A stretch of 64,000 nucleotides of DNA from Accumulibacter sp. (GTDB lineage Bacteria; Pseudomonadota; Gammaproteobacteria; Burkholderiales; Rhodocyclaceae). A model generated the notes under the pieces. That model searched no databases. It was not told where the DNA came from and saw nothing but the letters and a program-made list of their open reading frames with translations. Shown here one piece after another: positions 42,087-51,977 of the stretch. The stretch covers positions 310,001-374,000 of the forward strand of contig JACKLW010000007.1 in the NCBI GenBank assembly GCA_024235715.1, read 5' to 3'. A program made the position numbers and the translations under genes. Position 1 is the stretch's first letter; each line of letters opens with the position of its first letter.

Positions 42087-42536
42087 ATGAATCCCCAGAA
42101 CGGTTACGATATTGAAGACTTGTCAGTCGGCATGAGCGCAGAAATTGCCAAGACGATTACCGATGCGGACCTCGTCATGTTTGCCGGCGTGTCCACGGAC
42201 GTCAATGCGGTTCATATGGACGAGGATTTTGCAAAGACGACGATGTTTGGCGGCCGCATCGCGCACGGCATGTTGTCGGCCAGCCTGATCTCGGCGGTGC
42301 TCGGCAACCGTTTGCCCGGGCCGGGCTGCATTTACATGAGCCAGGCCTTGCGTTTTCGTGCGCCGGTGCGTCCCGGCGACACGGTCCATGCCAGGGTTAC
42401 CGTCAAGGAAGTTTTCGCCGACAAGGGGCGGGTAGCGCTCGATACCGTATGCACGGTGGGAGACAAGGTGGTCATTGACGGAGAAGCGATGCTGATGCCA
42501 ACCTCGCGCAGCAAGCGCGAAGCGGCCGGCAAGTAG
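42087..42536 (+). CDS. phaJ: (R)-specific enoyl-CoA hydratase (PhaJ-type MaoC)
   Basis: A 149-residue single-hotdog protein with the R-hydratase motif: AGVSTDVNAVHMDEDFAKTTMFGGRIAHGML contains the catalytic Asp and His. It converts trans-2-enoyl-CoA to (R)-3-hydroxyacyl-CoA, a PHA monomer, and could supply or drain crotonyl-CoA at the Ccr branch. AAAGG precedes the ATG. It stands alone between the oxidoreductase gene and a convergent reductase gene. No PHA synthase gene is within the window. Confidence 0.87.
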   Translation: MNPQNGYDIEDLSVGMSAEIAKTITDADLVMFAGVSTDVNAVHMDEDFAKTTMFGGRIAHGMLSASLISAVLGNRLPGPGCIYMSQALRFRAPVRPGDTVHARVTVKEVFADKGRVALDTVCTVGDKVVIDGEAMLMPTSRSKREAAGK

Positions 42537-42590
42537 TTCGTCGTGAGCGGTGCCGGGCGCGGCTTGCCCTGGCGAGCAGCTTGCCGGCAC

Positions 42591-43403
42591 CTACCAGTAC
42601 TTCTCGAAAGCCATTTGTCCGGGCACGCCACGGCGGCTGGTGGCGAACCCACGCGCGCCCAGCGCCTGTCGTAGCGCAAGCGCCATTTCCGGGTTGCCGC
42701 AGACCATCAGGCGCGACGCCTCGACTCGCAGCGGCCTGCCCGCGGCTTCTTCCAGTCGGCCGTCGGCCAGCAGTTCCGGGATCCGCGCAGCAAGCGGTGT
42801 TGCCCCCGCTTCCCGCGTCACCACCGGAAGATAGGCCAGCCGTGCCCTGCCGCTGGCGACAGCGTGGTCATCGGCCAGCGCCTGCAGTTCATCGCGATAG
42901 GCGAGCTCCGATGATCGGCGCACGCTGTGGACGACAATCAGCCGTTCGAAGTCGCGCCAGACCGTTGCACCGCGCAGGATGGAAACAAACGGCCCCAGCC
43001 CCGTCCCGCTGGCCAGCATCCATAGCTCGCGACCGGTGGCCAACTGGTCGACCGTGAGGAACCCGAAACTGGCCCGGTCGACCAGAATCGTCTCGCCCGG
43101 CTGCACGTGCGACAGGGCGCCTGAAAAGCGACCGCCGGGAACCAGTGTGGCCAGGAATTCGAGTTCGTCTGCAGCAGCATCGGAAACCATCGAAAAGGGT
43201 CGCCAGACGAGGCCAGTGTCGGTCCTGACGCCGAGCCGCGCGTACTGACCCGGCGTGAAACGGAATTCGTCGTCGCGGGTGGTGCAGAACGACAGCATGT
43301 TTGCGGTCCAGTAGCGGATCTCCGATACCCGCTGCGTCGTCCATTTCTGGTCTGCAGTCGGGTCGGGAGGGATCTGCGGGCCGGATTTGGCGGACAGACT
43401 CAT
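42591..43403 (-). CDS. fpr: Ferredoxin-NADP(+) reductase
   Basis: A 270-residue flavoprotein with FAD-binding RFTPGQYARLG and WRPFSMVS motifs and an NADP-binding domain (MLASGTGLGPFVSILRG; LMVCGNPEMALALRQAL) ending in a short FEKYW-type C-terminus typical of bacterial Fpr. It exchanges electrons between NADPH and ferredoxin/flavodoxin and could couple to the pyruvate:ferredoxin oxidoreductase in this window. The start at 43403 has GGAG 7 bases upstream; an in-frame ATG at 43436 lacks one. Convergent with phaJ. Confidence 0.9.
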   Translation of the reverse strand: MSLSAKSGPQIPPDPTADQKWTTQRVSEIRYWTANMLSFCTTRDDEFRFTPGQYARLGVRTDTGLVWRPFSMVSDAAADELEFLATLVPGGRFSGALSHVQPGETILVDRASFGFLTVDQLATGRELWMLASGTGLGPFVSILRGATVWRDFERLIVVHSVRRSSELAYRDELQALADDHAVASGRARLAYLPVVTREAGATPLAARIPELLADGRLEEAAGRPLRVEASRLMVCGNPEMALALRQALGARGFATSRRGVPGQMAFEKYW

Positions 43404-43499
43404 GGCGTATCTCCGTCGGTTTCGTGGATTTGGCAATGTCCTGTGGCGTCGTCGGCGGGCGGGCCATGGCAGCGTTCCTGGGCACGTGCAACAGCCATG

Positions 43500-44261
43500 T
43501 CAGCTGCTACTGAAGAACAGGGCCGCCATGATCAGACCGGTCACGACGATGGCCGCGCGCAGCACCGGTGCCGGTATCCGGCGCGCAAAGCGCGCGCCGA
43601 AATAGCCGCCGGCGGTGGCCGCGATCATCATCATCAGGGCCTGCGGCCAGGCCACCACGCCGCCCCAGGCGTAGACCGCGACGGCAATCGACGTCAGCAA
43701 GGCCGATACGACGTTCTTTGCCCCGTTCATTGCGTTCAGATTGCTTTGACCGAGCAGGCCGAACAAGGCCAGCAACAGAATGCCGAGCCCGCCGTTGAAG
43801 TAGCCGCCATAGATCGAGACGGCCATCAGCCCTGCCGTGGCGCGGATTGCCGAGACGTGGCCGGGACGATCACCATCGGCCCGGCGCAACAGCGTCGGGC
43901 CGATGGCAAACAGCAGGGTTGCAAGCAGCAACAGCCAGGGAACCAACACGCGAAACGTGCGATCGTCGGTCAGCAGCAGCAGAGCGGCACCAGTCGCGCC
44001 GCCGAGCAGGCTTACGGCAGCCAAACCGCCCAGGGACAATCCGGGCGGCGCCTGCAGATCTTCGCGAAAGCCCAGCGCTCCGGAGGCGTAGCCGGGCAGG
44101 AGGGCGACAGTGCCGGTGGCGTTCGCGGCAAGGGGCGGCACGCCTGTGAATACCAGCGCCGGCAAGGTCAGAAAGCTGCCGCCGCCGGCGACAGCGTTCA
44201 GGGTGCCGGCAGCGAAAGCTGCAACGAGAAGCAGCGCGAGGTTCAGGGTGGTGTCAAGCAT
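43500..44261 (-). CDS. TauE/SafE family membrane transporter
   Basis: A 253-residue protein with about eight hydrophobic segments, the early motif AAFAAGTLNAVAGGGSFLTLPALVFTGVPPLAANATGT and the later repeat GGYFNGGLGILLLALFGLLG, both typical of the TauE/SafE (former DUF81) exporters. These are proposed to export sulfonates, sulfoacetate or related anions. Nothing next to it reveals the substrate. Lies 96 bases upstream of fpr on the same strand. Confidence 0.88.
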   Translation of the reverse strand: MLDTTLNLALLLVAAFAAGTLNAVAGGGSFLTLPALVFTGVPPLAANATGTVALLPGYASGALGFREDLQAPPGLSLGGLAAVSLLGGATGAALLLLTDDRTFRVLVPWLLLLATLLFAIGPTLLRRADGDRPGHVSAIRATAGLMAVSIYGGYFNGGLGILLLALFGLLGQSNLNAMNGAKNVVSALLTSIAVAVYAWGGVVAWPQALMMMIAATAGGYFGARFARRIPAPVLRAAIVVTGLIMAALFFSSS

Positions 44262-44509
44262 CAGGCATTCCGGTTAGTCGATAGCGATCGTCGGGGCGAG
44301 GAGACGTTCGACCAGGCCCGGCTGGCAAGCTTCCTGCAGTGGTCGCCGGGTCGGCGAAGTCGGCCGTCAAAAGGCCTGACGCAGCACGGCGAACCAGTGC
44401 TGACCCCGTGAAGCCGGGCGCGCCGTCGCGCCGGTCCGGCGACGTCGTCTACAATGGCGGAATACTAGCAAACATTTCTGTTGAGAATTCTCCTCGCTGG
44501 AGCCAGCTG
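44262..44509. other. Divergent gap between TauE/SafE gene and yaaA
   Basis: About 250 bases. A short palindrome GAGAATTCTC (44483-44492) lies just before the yaaA ribosome site and may be regulatory. No gene is seen. Confidence 0.35.
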
Positions 44510-45277
44510 ATGATCATCGTTCTATCGCCCGCCAAGACCTTCGACTTCCAGACGCCATTGACGCTCGACGAGCATTCCCAGCCGCAGTTTCTGGAGCAGT
44601 CGCAGATTCTGATCGAACGTCTGCGCGAATTCTCGCCGGCGGAACTTGCCAGCCTGATGCGGATCAGCGACAAGCTCGCAGCGCTGAACGCGACCCGCCA
44701 CGCCGAGTGGACACCAGCCTTCACACGTGACAACGCCAGGCAGGCGGCCCTGGCCTTTGACGGCGACGTCTATGCAGGTCTCGATGCCGAGACCCTGTCG
44801 CTGGACGACCTGCGCTTTGCGCAGGCGCACCTGCGCATTCTCTCGGGGCTCTACGGCGTGCTGCGTCCGCTCGACCTGATCCAGCCGTACCGGCTGGAGA
44901 TGGGAACCCGGTTGGCCAATCCCGGCGGCAGGGACCTTTATGCCTTCTGGGGCGAACGCATCACCGAGGCCCTCAACACGGCGCTGGTCGAAGCGCAGGC
45001 GACGGTGTTGCTCAACCTGGCGTCGGAAGAGTACTTCAAGGCGGTAAGGCCGAAGAAACTGTCGTTGCCGGTGATTCGACCGGTCTTCGAGGACTGGGGC
45101 AACGGCAAGTTCCGGGTGGTCAGCTTCTACGCCAAGCGTGCACGCGGCCTGATGGCGCGCTTTGCGATCATCAACCGTCTGACCGACCCCGTGGGCCTCA
45201 AGGACTTTGCGGTCGGTGGCTATGCCTACGCCGACGATGCTTCCAGCGACAGCGTCTGGGTATTCAGGCGCCGTTGA
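44510..45277 (+). CDS. yaaA: Peroxide stress protein YaaA (DUF328/UPF0246)
   Basis: A 255-residue soluble protein opening with the family signature [13 protein letters not shown], then [37 protein letters not shown] and [15 protein letters not shown]. In E. coli, YaaA limits intracellular iron and DNA damage during hydrogen peroxide stress, as part of the OxyR regulon. The ATG 44510 is chosen for the conserved N-terminus; the frame is open to 44339 without support. It is a monocistronic-looking gene here. Confidence 0.95.
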   Translation: MIIVLSPAKTFDFQTPLTLDEHSQPQFLEQSQILIERLREFSPAELASLMRISDKLAALNATRHAEWTPAFTRDNARQAALAFDGDVYAGLDAETLSLDDLRFAQAHLRILSGLYGVLRPLDLIQPYRLEMGTRLANPGGRDLYAFWGERITEALNTALVEAQATVLLNLASEEYFKAVRPKKLSLPVIRPVFEDWGNGKFRVVSFYAKRARGLMARFAIINRLTDPVGLKDFAVGGYAYADDASSDSVWVFRRR

Positions 45278-45379
45278 TGTGACGGTTGCGTCCATGCAAG
45301 CCTTGCCTGCGGCCTTCGGCGGAGTTTCCCCGAAGGCCTGTCGGCGGCGGGGGCGGCGCGGGGCCCTGCTGCCCGTGTG

Positions 45380-45811
45380 TCAGCAGCCGGCGAGCAGCGC
45401 TGCTGCGGCTTGTGCCGTGACTATGGCGCATGACGGTACCGGACGACGGCGCCTCACCAGCCTGAGCAGTTCCTGGTCACGGGTGATCAACAAATCGGCA
45501 CGGCAGCGCACCCCCAGAATCAGGAACTTCTGATCGTCGGCGTCGCGGCAGCGCGGCAGCAGGTAGTCCTCGACCCCGACGGCTTCGCACAGCGTGACAA
45601 AACGGCAGTAGCGCTCGATCAGCACCCGTTGCGCCGCAGCATCAAGAGAAAACTGCGGGTAGGCAACGACCCGCTGCAGTTCTTCCAGGCACCGACGGTC
45701 GCTGAAGCACTGCAGCGAGCCATCGTCGATGGCGCTGCGCAGCGCCCGCGTCTGCGGATCGGCGAAGTGCAGCAGGTCGATGATGATATTGGTGTCGAGA
45801 ACGGCACGCAT
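45380..45811 (-). CDS. PIN-domain protein (PIN_3-like), no partner antitoxin
   Basis: The 143-residue protein has the PIN nuclease start MRAVLDTNIIIDLL with D6, an acidic pair E43-E44, an acidic patch RDADDQ near residue 90, and D112 in LLITRDQELL: four acidic positions of a metal-dependent RNase site. This branch (PIN_3) often consists of toxins. No antitoxin gene adjoins; the upstream neighbour, 4 bases away on the same strand, is a flavoenzyme gene. It may be an orphan toxin or an RNA-processing nuclease. Confidence 0.8.
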   Translation of the reverse strand: MRAVLDTNIIIDLLHFADPQTRALRSAIDDGSLQCFSDRRCLEELQRVVAYPQFSLDAAAQRVLIERYCRFVTLCEAVGVEDYLLPRCRDADDQKFLILGVRCRADLLITRDQELLRLVRRRRPVPSCAIVTAQAAAALLAGC

Positions 45812-45815
45812 GCCG

Positions 45816-46949
45816 CTAGCCGAGTTGCAGTTCGGCGACCACCTGTTCGGCGATCGCCAGACACGCCGTCAGGCCCGGCGATTCGATGCCGAACAGGTTG
45901 ACCAGTCCGCGAATGCCATGTTGCGCCGGTCCCTGGATCAGGAAATCAGCGGCTGGCTGGCCGCGGCCGGCAATCTTTGGCCGGATGCCGGCATAGGCTG
46001 GCGCCAGCGCGTCGTCGGGCAAGGCCGGCCAGTAGCGGCGAATCTCGGCGTAGAAGGCGTCGGCGCGTGCCGGGTCGACGCGGTAGTCGAGCCCGCCGAT
46101 CGGCTGCGCAGGAGCCGGGTCGGGCAACCACTCGACATCCGGGCCGAAGCGCGCCTGGCCACCGAGATCGAGCGTCAGGTGCACTCCGAGGCCCCCGGCC
46201 TCGGGAAGTGGATAGAGCAGCCGCGAGAACGGTGCCCGGCCAGCGAGCGCATAGTAGTTGCCCTTGGCGTGGAAGTTTGCCGGAATCAGTGCGCGTGGAA
46301 AGCCGGCCAGCGAGGCGGCGACCTCCGGCGCCCACAGCCCGGCGGCGTTGACCACCAGCGAGGCCTTGAAGCGCAGGCGGTCAGCGCCGCCGCTCTCCAG
46401 CACCATGCCGGTCGGCCCGAGCGCGCCATGGCTCAGCGGGCTGTGCAGCGCCAGCAAAGCGCCGTCACGCTGCGCATCACCGAGCAGGGCCAGCATCAGG
46501 CCGTGGCTGTCGACGATGCCGGTGGACGGCGAGAGCAGGGCAGCGGTACATGCCAGCTCGGGCTCGAGCGCGCGCGCCTCCGCGGCGCTCAGACGTTGCA
46601 GATCGTCCACTCCGTTGGCGTCTCCTTGTTGCTGCAGCGCCGCGAGTAGCCTCTCCTGGTCCGGCGAGGTGGCGACGATCAGCTTGCCGCAGCGTCGGTG
46701 ACCGACCGCGTGCGTCGCACAGAACTCATAGAGCTGCCTGCGGCCGGCAACGCAGAGTCGGGCCTTTGCCGAAGCCGCCGGATAGTAGAGTCCGGCGTGG
46801 ATCACCTCGCTATTGCGGGCGCTGGTTTCGGTGCCGAAAGCGCCCTGCCGTTCGAGAATCACCGTCTCGAATCCTCGCCCTGCCAGCGCCCGTGCGCAGG
46901 CAAGGCCGACCACGCCGGCACCGATCACCACCGCCTCGATGCTCTCCAT
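45816..46949 (-). CDS. FAD-dependent oxidoreductase, LhgO (L-2-hydroxyglutarate oxidase)-like
   Basis: A 377-residue DAO-fold flavoprotein. The FAD-binding Rossmann motif [22 protein letters not shown] is followed by [26 protein letters not shown], the hallmark of LhgO-like enzymes that oxidise L-2-hydroxyglutarate to 2-oxoglutarate, with later [11 protein letters not shown]. The start 46949 is chosen for a GAGAG site; an upstream ATG at 47084 gives an unlike extension. The PIN gene follows 4 bases later. Confidence 0.85.
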   Translation of the reverse strand: MESIEAVVIGAGVVGLACARALAGRGFETVILERQGAFGTETSARNSEVIHAGLYYPAASAKARLCVAGRRQLYEFCATHAVGHRRCGKLIVATSPDQERLLAALQQQGDANGVDDLQRLSAAEARALEPELACTAALLSPSTGIVDSHGLMLALLGDAQRDGALLALHSPLSHGALGPTGMVLESGGADRLRFKASLVVNAAGLWAPEVAASLAGFPRALIPANFHAKGNYYALAGRAPFSRLLYPLPEAGGLGVHLTLDLGGQARFGPDVEWLPDPAPAQPIGGLDYRVDPARADAFYAEIRRYWPALPDDALAPAYAGIRPKIAGRGQPAADFLIQGPAQHGIRGLVNLFGIESPGLTACLAIAEQVVAELQLG

Positions 46950-47104
46950 TGTTTGCTCTCCGCTGCCGATCAGCCATTGTAGCGGCTGGGTACGGCACGC
47001 GTTGAGCGAAACTCCGGCAAGCCGTGCTTTGCCGGTGACGAACAGCGCTTGCTGGCCGATTTGGCGAGCAAGACGCCTGTGCAACCCGTGTGCTGCCTAA
47101 GGCG

Positions 47105-48616
47105 TCAGCGAACCGCCGTGCAAATTGGCGTTGGCGAACACGATGCCGGCAGACGGACCTGCACGTTCGTGCCCTTGCCGTCTGCACAGCTGGTGATGGT
47201 AATCGAACCACGGTGCCCGCAGACGATCTCGCGGGCGATCGGCAGACCGAGGCCACTGCCAACAGTCGTTGCATCCGGCAGACGGTGAAAGCGCTCGAAT
47301 ACACGGTTGCGCTCGTGTTCGGGAATGCCGGGACCGCTATCGCTGACATCAATTTCGACAACCGTTGCGGTATGAACGCAGCGCAGGGTGACCTGTCCAC
47401 CGGCGGGCGTGAATTTGAGTGCGTTGTCCACCAGATTTGCGATCAGCTCCCTGAGTAGCGTTGGATCGCCGGTGACCGTCGCAACATCGCGCTGGATGCC
47501 GAAGTCGATCTTCTTTTCGTCGGCGATGCGCAGCCACTCTTCCAGCATCTCATCGATCAATCCTGCCAGATCTACCGACGACGCACTTGCCATCAAATGC
47601 TGACTGCCCTCCGCCCGCGCGAGCGCCAGCAGCTGGTTGGCCAGTCGTGTGACCCGCTTTACGGACGTGCGCAGGCTGTTTGGCACCGAAAGCTCAGGTT
47701 GTTCGCGGCACAGCAGTTCAACCTGCACCTGCAGTGCAGCGAGCGGGGTGCGCAGTTGATGCGCGGCATTCTGCAGGAACTCCCGTTGTGCCGCGTTCGC
47801 TTCCCGCAAGCGAGTCAAGAGTGCATTCAGCGCGCCTACGACTTCGCGTATTTCGACTGGTACGTGCCGTAGATCCACCGGGGCCAGATCCTGGCCGGAA
47901 CGTTCCGCAAGCTCCTTTTCCAACTGGCGTAGCGATGCCAGTCCGGAGGTTATTCCATAGCGCACGACTACGGCGACGGCCGCGAGCAGCAGGAGCACGG
48001 CAAGGCCAAAGCCAAGCAATAGATCGCGAATGGCATCACGGCGCTTGCCCAGTGTCTCGGCGACCGTTACGTAAATCCCGTGCTTGTCGACCACCGGGTG
48101 AAAGCGCACGCCACGTATTGCTTGCCCGCGGAAGCGTGTATCAAAAAAGAGACTGCGTGGCGCGGCGGCTTTCGTGCTGACGTCGCGTGGTGACGTGTTC
48201 GGTGGCCCGGGATCGGGAACGATTTCCGCGAGAATGGGGGCCGCGATTTCGGGTGGAGGCAGATCGGCGTCGCCGGCAATGATTTGCCCCGCGTCATCGC
48301 GAACCCGAAAGTAGATGTGGTCCACAGTGTCGGTGCGCAGGAGCGCTTCTGCTTCGCCCGTCAGATTGATCGTGACTCCGCCATCTTCGACTCGCACGCG
48401 ATTGGCGATGCCGTTCGCGAGGTTCAACAGACTCTGGTCGTACGCGCTGCTGACGACCTTTTCTGCTGCGCGATAGGCAAATACACCCCCCGCGCACAGC
48501 GCGACCAGAAGGGGCCCCGCCAATGCCTTCAGCAGGCTGCTGCGCAGGCTGGTGCCAGGCGATGCGTCGGCGGCACTGTTGCCCGCCCTTGCAAGTGCGC
48601 TACTGGCCGTTGGCAT
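47105..48616 (-). CDS. Sensor histidine kinase, QseC/TctE type
   Basis: A 503-residue inner-membrane kinase: helix (about 26-48), a periplasmic sensor domain of about 150 residues (TctE-like N-terminus), a second helix (about 197-219), HAMP-like linker, H-box with H286 (NAAHQLRTPLAALQ), N-box NLVDNALKFTPAGG and G-boxes DSGPGIPE and GSGLGLPIAREIV. It overlaps the end of the response regulator gene by 17 bases. Divergence from DUF485-actP suggests it senses carboxylates such as acetate or a related signal, but the ligand is unknown. Confidence 0.9.
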   Translation of the reverse strand: MPTASSALARAGNSAADASPGTSLRSSLLKALAGPLLVALCAGGVFAYRAAEKVVSSAYDQSLLNLANGIANRVRVEDGGVTINLTGEAEALLRTDTVDHIYFRVRDDAGQIIAGDADLPPPEIAAPILAEIVPDPGPPNTSPRDVSTKAAAPRSLFFDTRFRGQAIRGVRFHPVVDKHGIYVTVAETLGKRRDAIRDLLLGFGLAVLLLLAAVAVVVRYGITSGLASLRQLEKELAERSGQDLAPVDLRHVPVEIREVVGALNALLTRLREANAAQREFLQNAAHQLRTPLAALQVQVELLCREQPELSVPNSLRTSVKRVTRLANQLLALARAEGSQHLMASASSVDLAGLIDEMLEEWLRIADEKKIDFGIQRDVATVTGDPTLLRELIANLVDNALKFTPAGGQVTLRCVHTATVVEIDVSDSGPGIPEHERNRVFERFHRLPDATTVGSGLGLPIAREIVCGHRGSITITSCADGKGTNVQVRLPASCSPTPICTAVR

Positions 48617-49286
48617 CGTGCCGTATCCTGCTGGCGATGTTGGCGACGATCTCCAGCCGGTAGCCAAAGCCGCGCACCGTGCGAATGTTCAGGCCAGCGA
48701 CTTCCAGTCGTCGCCGCAGCCGACAGACATACACTTCCAGGGCGTTGACGCTGCTGTCGGCCTGCAAATGTTCCTTCGCAACCGTGTGCCCGTCGGCAGT
48801 GGCAAGAGCAGTGAGCAAATCCCATTCCCTGCTGGAGAGAATCAATGGCCTGTCCGCCAGGGAGGCGTGGCGCGCCTGAATGTCCATGCTCAGGGGACCG
48901 AACTGGATACTATGCGTAAGGTCACTGGCACCGCGACGCGTGATGGCGCGCATGCGCGCGGTGAGTTCGGCCAACTCGAACGGCTTTGACAGGTAGTCGT
49001 CTGCACCCAGGTCCAGACCGTAGATTCGGTCGTCGAGTGCATCTCGCGCGGTGATCATGACCACAGCAAGCGATTGGCGACGTTCGCGAATTCGTCGGAC
49101 TATTTCGTAGCCGCCGAGTCCCGGGAGAGCAACATCGACCAGGACGAAGTCGAAGCCCCTTTCCTGCAACAAGCGATCCGCAGTCATGCCATTCGACTCC
49201 ACGACGACGCTGTCGCCCTGTCCGGCAAGAAAGGTCGCAATGCCATCTGCCAGTTCGGGATCATCTTCTATCAAAAGTACACGCAT
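48600..49286 (-). CDS. OmpR/PhoB-family response regulator
   Basis: A 228-residue protein with a receiver domain (acidic EDD at 7-9, phosphoacceptor D51, Thr in MITARD, Lys in YLSKPF) and a winged-helix DNA-binding domain (SREWDLLTALAT ... YVCRLRRRLEVAGLNIRTVRGFGYRL). It belongs to the QseB/TctD/PmrA subgroup. The start at 49286 is chosen for the conserved N-terminus and GAGGTG upstream. TGTAAG direct repeats in the adjoining intergenic region are its probable binding sites. Confidence 0.92.
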   Translation of the reverse strand: MRVLLIEDDPELADGIATFLAGQGDSVVVESNGMTADRLLQERGFDFVLVDVALPGLGGYEIVRRIRERRQSLAVVMITARDALDDRIYGLDLGADDYLSKPFELAELTARMRAITRRGASDLTHSIQFGPLSMDIQARHASLADRPLILSSREWDLLTALATADGHTVAKEHLQADSSVNALEVYVCRLRRRLEVAGLNIRTVRGFGYRLEIVANIASRIRHDANGQ

Positions 49287-49484
49287 GAAACACCTCGATT
49301 GCAGACTGAAATAGAGCAAACGGCGCGTGCAGGAAGCGCGCGGAACAGCGCGATTGCATTGGCTGCGCCGCTGATTGTACGCGCTGACCGCGGTTCGCAA
49401 ATGATGAACAGCTGCAGCTGTGCGAGTGCCGTGGGGATGGCCTTGTGGAGACCGGCCCGGGATCCGTGGCTCCAGCAAGGCAAC

Positions 49485-49576
49485 GTTAAGATTTCCGACA
49501 GATATGTGTAAGTCTCTGTTTTATATATATAAAGTAGAAACTTTGTAAGCGCGGTGTAAGGTCGTCACCCTACTGT
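49485..49576 (+). promoter_or_regulatory. Response regulator direct-repeat boxes and promoter of DUF485-actP
   Basis: TGTAAG occurs at 49544-49549 and 49555-49560, spaced 11 bases, the one-helical-turn spacing typical of OmpR-family regulators such as PmrA/QseB. Another pair, GTTAAG at 49485 and TGTAAG at 49507, is 22 bases apart. A -10-like TACTGT (49571-49576) follows the proximal repeat by 10 bases, the usual activator geometry, with a start near 49583. Confidence 0.55.
49520..49548 (-). promoter_or_regulatory. Candidate promoter of the two-component operon
   Basis: On the minus strand, TTACAA (49548-49543), a 17-base spacer and TATAAA (49525-49520). The -35 overlaps one TGTAAG box, so the regulator may control its own operon. 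The leader would be about 225 bases. Confidence 0.5.
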
Positions 49577-49632
49577 GGCCTCCGCAGTCAAGCCAAACGA
49601 GTCGAGAAACCATTCCTGTGCGAGGAGGCGAA

Positions 49633-49950
49633 ATGAAGGAAGAAGATGTGGTTGCGCGTATTGCCGCCAACCCCAAGTATCACCGACTGGTGCGTACGCG
49701 CTCCAGCTACAGCATCACCATGACCATCCTGGTCATGCTCATCTACTACGGCTACATCCTGCTGATTGCCTTTGACAAGGACTTCCTGGCGCAGAAGATG
49801 GGTACCGACATGGTGACTTCGATCGGCATTCCGATGGGCCTTGGCGTAATCATTCTGACGATCCTCATCACCAACCTCTACGTACGCCGTGCGAATTCCG
49901 AATTCGACGATCTCAATGCCGAAATCATAGAAGAGGCATACAAACAATGA
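49633..49950 (+). CDS. DUF485 family membrane protein, ActP-associated
   Basis: A 105-residue protein with two membrane helices (about residues 24-46 and 60-82) and the DUF485 start [24 protein letters not shown]485 genes (yjcH in E. coli) nearly always precede actP. A GAGGAGG site lies 4-10 bases before ATG 49633. It overlaps actP by four bases. Its role may be to assist the symporter; this is not established. Confidence 0.92.
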   Translation: MKEEDVVARIAANPKYHRLVRTRSSYSITMTILVMLIYYGYILLIAFDKDFLAQKMGTDMVTSIGIPMGLGVIILTILITNLYVRRANSEFDDLNAEIIEEAYKQ

Positions 49951-51635
49951 TGCCGAGAACGATGCACAAGGGACTGGGTTTCATGCTCGGCATGCTGGTG
50001 GCGGGTGCCGCCCTGGCAGCTGGTGCCGATCTCGGCACTACCGTCAAGCAGGAAACCAACTGGGTCGCCATCAGCATGTTTGGCGCTTTCGTGATCATGA
50101 CGCTGTTCATTACCAAGTGGGCGGCGAGCAGGACCAAGACGGCTGCCGATTTCTATACCGCCGGCGGTGGCATCACCGGTTTCCAGAACGGTCTGGCGAT
50201 CGCCGGGGACTACATGTCCGCGGCGTCCTTCCTCGGTATTTCCGGGCTGGTGTTCGCCAACGGTTTCGACGGCCTGATCTTCTCCATCGGCTGGCTGGTT
50301 GGCTGGCCGGTACTCACATTCCTGATGGCGGAGCGTTTGCGCAATCTCGGTAAGTTTACCTTTGCCGATGTGGTTTCGTATCGCTTTGCACAGACCCCGA
50401 CGCGCGTGTTTGCCGCCTGTGGCACCCTGGTCGTCGTGGCTTTCTACATGATCGCGCAGATGGTCGGCGCCGGTCAGCTCATCAAGGTGCTGTTCGGCCT
50501 TGACTATCACTACGCCGTGATGATCGTCGGGGTGTTGATGATGTGCTACGTGCTGTTCGGCGGCATGACGGCCACCACCTGGGTTCAGATCATCAAGGCC
50601 ATCATGCTTCTCTGCGGTGCAACCTTCATGGCGCTGGCAGTGCTCTGGCAGTTTCACTTCAATCCCGAACTGCTCTTCGCCAAGGCCGTTGAAATCCACA
50701 GCAAGCACGATGCCATCATGGCGCCGGGCGCGCTGATCAAGGACCCGATCTCGGCACTCTCGGTCGGCATGACACTGATGTTCGGCACGGCAGGTCTGCC
50801 GCACATCCTGATGCGCTTTTTCACCGTTCCGAGTGCGAAAGAAGCGCGCAAGTCGGTTGGTTGGGCAACCACCTGGATCGGCTACTTCTACATCCTGACC
50901 TTCATCATCGGTTTCGGTGCAGTTGTTCTGCTGACCCAGGATCCGGGCGCGTACTACGTCGAAGGCGACCTGGCCAAGGGTCTCAAGGGCGGCGGCAACA
51001 TGGCTGCCATCCACCTGGCCAACGCTGTGGGCGGCAACGTCTTCCTCGGCTTCATCTCTGCGGTGGCTTTCGCCACAATCCTCGCGGTGGTGTCGGGACT
51101 GACCTTGTCCGGAGCCTCTGCCGTTTCGCACGATCTGTACGCCACGGTGTTCAAGAAGGGGCATACCGACTCGAACCACGAGTTGCGTGTGTCCAAGATC
51201 ACGACCATCTGCCTCGGTGTCGTCGCGGTCTTTCTGGGTATCGCCTTCGAAAAGCAGAACGTTGCATACATGGTGATGCTGGCCTTCGCCATCGCCTGTT
51301 CGGCCAACTTCCCGGTGCTCTTCATGTCGGTGCTGTGGAAGGATTGCACGACCAGGGGCGCGGTTGCCGGCGGGGTAGTAGGCTTGCTCAGTTCGGCCGG
51401 CCTGACCATCGCCTCGGCTTCGGTATGGGAGGCCGTGATGCACAACCCGAAAGGAAGTGCATGGTTTCCGTACTCCTCGCCTGGCCTTTTCTCGATGAGC
51501 GCTGCCTTCCTGACCATCTACCTGGTTTCAAAGACGGACAACAGCAAGCAGGCCAAGCTCGAGCGTGCGCTCTACCCTGCGCAAAAGGTTCGCTCCGAAA
51601 CGGGTGTTGGTGCGGCAGGTGCATCGGGTCACTGA
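49947..51635 (+). CDS. actP: Cation/acetate symporter ActP
   Basis: A 562-residue member of the sodium:solute symporter family with about 13-14 membrane helices. An N-terminal signal-like helix, then [65 protein letters not shown], and [19 protein letters not shown] are ActP hallmarks. It takes up acetate, feeding the acetyl-CoA pathways coded elsewhere in the window. The ATGA overlap links it to DUF485. A terminator follows. Confidence 0.95.
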   Translation: MMPRTMHKGLGFMLGMLVAGAALAAGADLGTTVKQETNWVAISMFGAFVIMTLFITKWAASRTKTAADFYTAGGGITGFQNGLAIAGDYMSAASFLGISGLVFANGFDGLIFSIGWLVGWPVLTFLMAERLRNLGKFTFADVVSYRFAQTPTRVFAACGTLVVVAFYMIAQMVGAGQLIKVLFGLDYHYAVMIVGVLMMCYVLFGGMTATTWVQIIKAIMLLCGATFMALAVLWQFHFNPELLFAKAVEIHSKHDAIMAPGALIKDPISALSVGMTLMFGTAGLPHILMRFFTVPSAKEARKSVGWATTWIGYFYILTFIIGFGAVVLLTQDPGAYYVEGDLAKGLKGGGNMAAIHLANAVGGNVFLGFISAVAFATILAVVSGLTLSGASAVSHDLYATVFKKGHTDSNHELRVSKITTICLGVVAVFLGIAFEKQNVAYMVMLAFAIACSANFPVLFMSVLWKDCTTRGAVAGGVVGLLSSAGLTIASASVWEAVMHNPKGSAWFPYSSPGLFSMSAAFLTIYLVSKTDNSKQAKLERALYPAQKVRSETGVGAAGASGH

Positions 51636-51669
51636 ACAGCGACAGTGCCCTCCTCAAAGGCAACAAGAC

Positions 51670-51692
51670 GGCCCGCGCTTCGCGGGCCTTTC
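51670..51692 (+). terminator. Terminator of DUF485-actP
   Basis: An 8-bp perfect stem GGCCCGCG/CGCGGGCC (51670-51677 with 51681-51688) with a 3-base loop and a TTTCCTCT tail. Confidence 0.7.
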
Positions 51693-51977
51693 CTCTCCGG
51701 CTTGTCTCCGCGACGGCACTTCGCGAACTGGCTGGCGGAGGCGAACGCCGCTACCCTGGAAGGCTCGGTCCCCGCAACTCGTCGATGCTGCCGTTGGACG
51801 GCAGCAATCGATACTTTGCCGGCTGTGCGCTGAATCGGTACACTGGCGGGACGCTGCAGATCGGGCAGCGCCGATGTTGGCTGTCGCTGAGCCAGGGCGA
51901 CCTGCCCGACGACAGTGGCTATTAAGCTACATAACCTGCGTTGCAACCGTGCCGAAACGACAAAGGAGCGCCTGACC

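Noticed and set aside
45380-45811. Complete toxin-antitoxin module
   Set aside because: No antitoxin frame adjoins the PIN gene; only an orphan PIN protein can be supported.
49878-51443. 521-codon minus-strand open frame opposite actP
   Set aside because: Antisense shadow, His/Glu/Arg-rich with no domain; actP is unambiguous on the plus strand.
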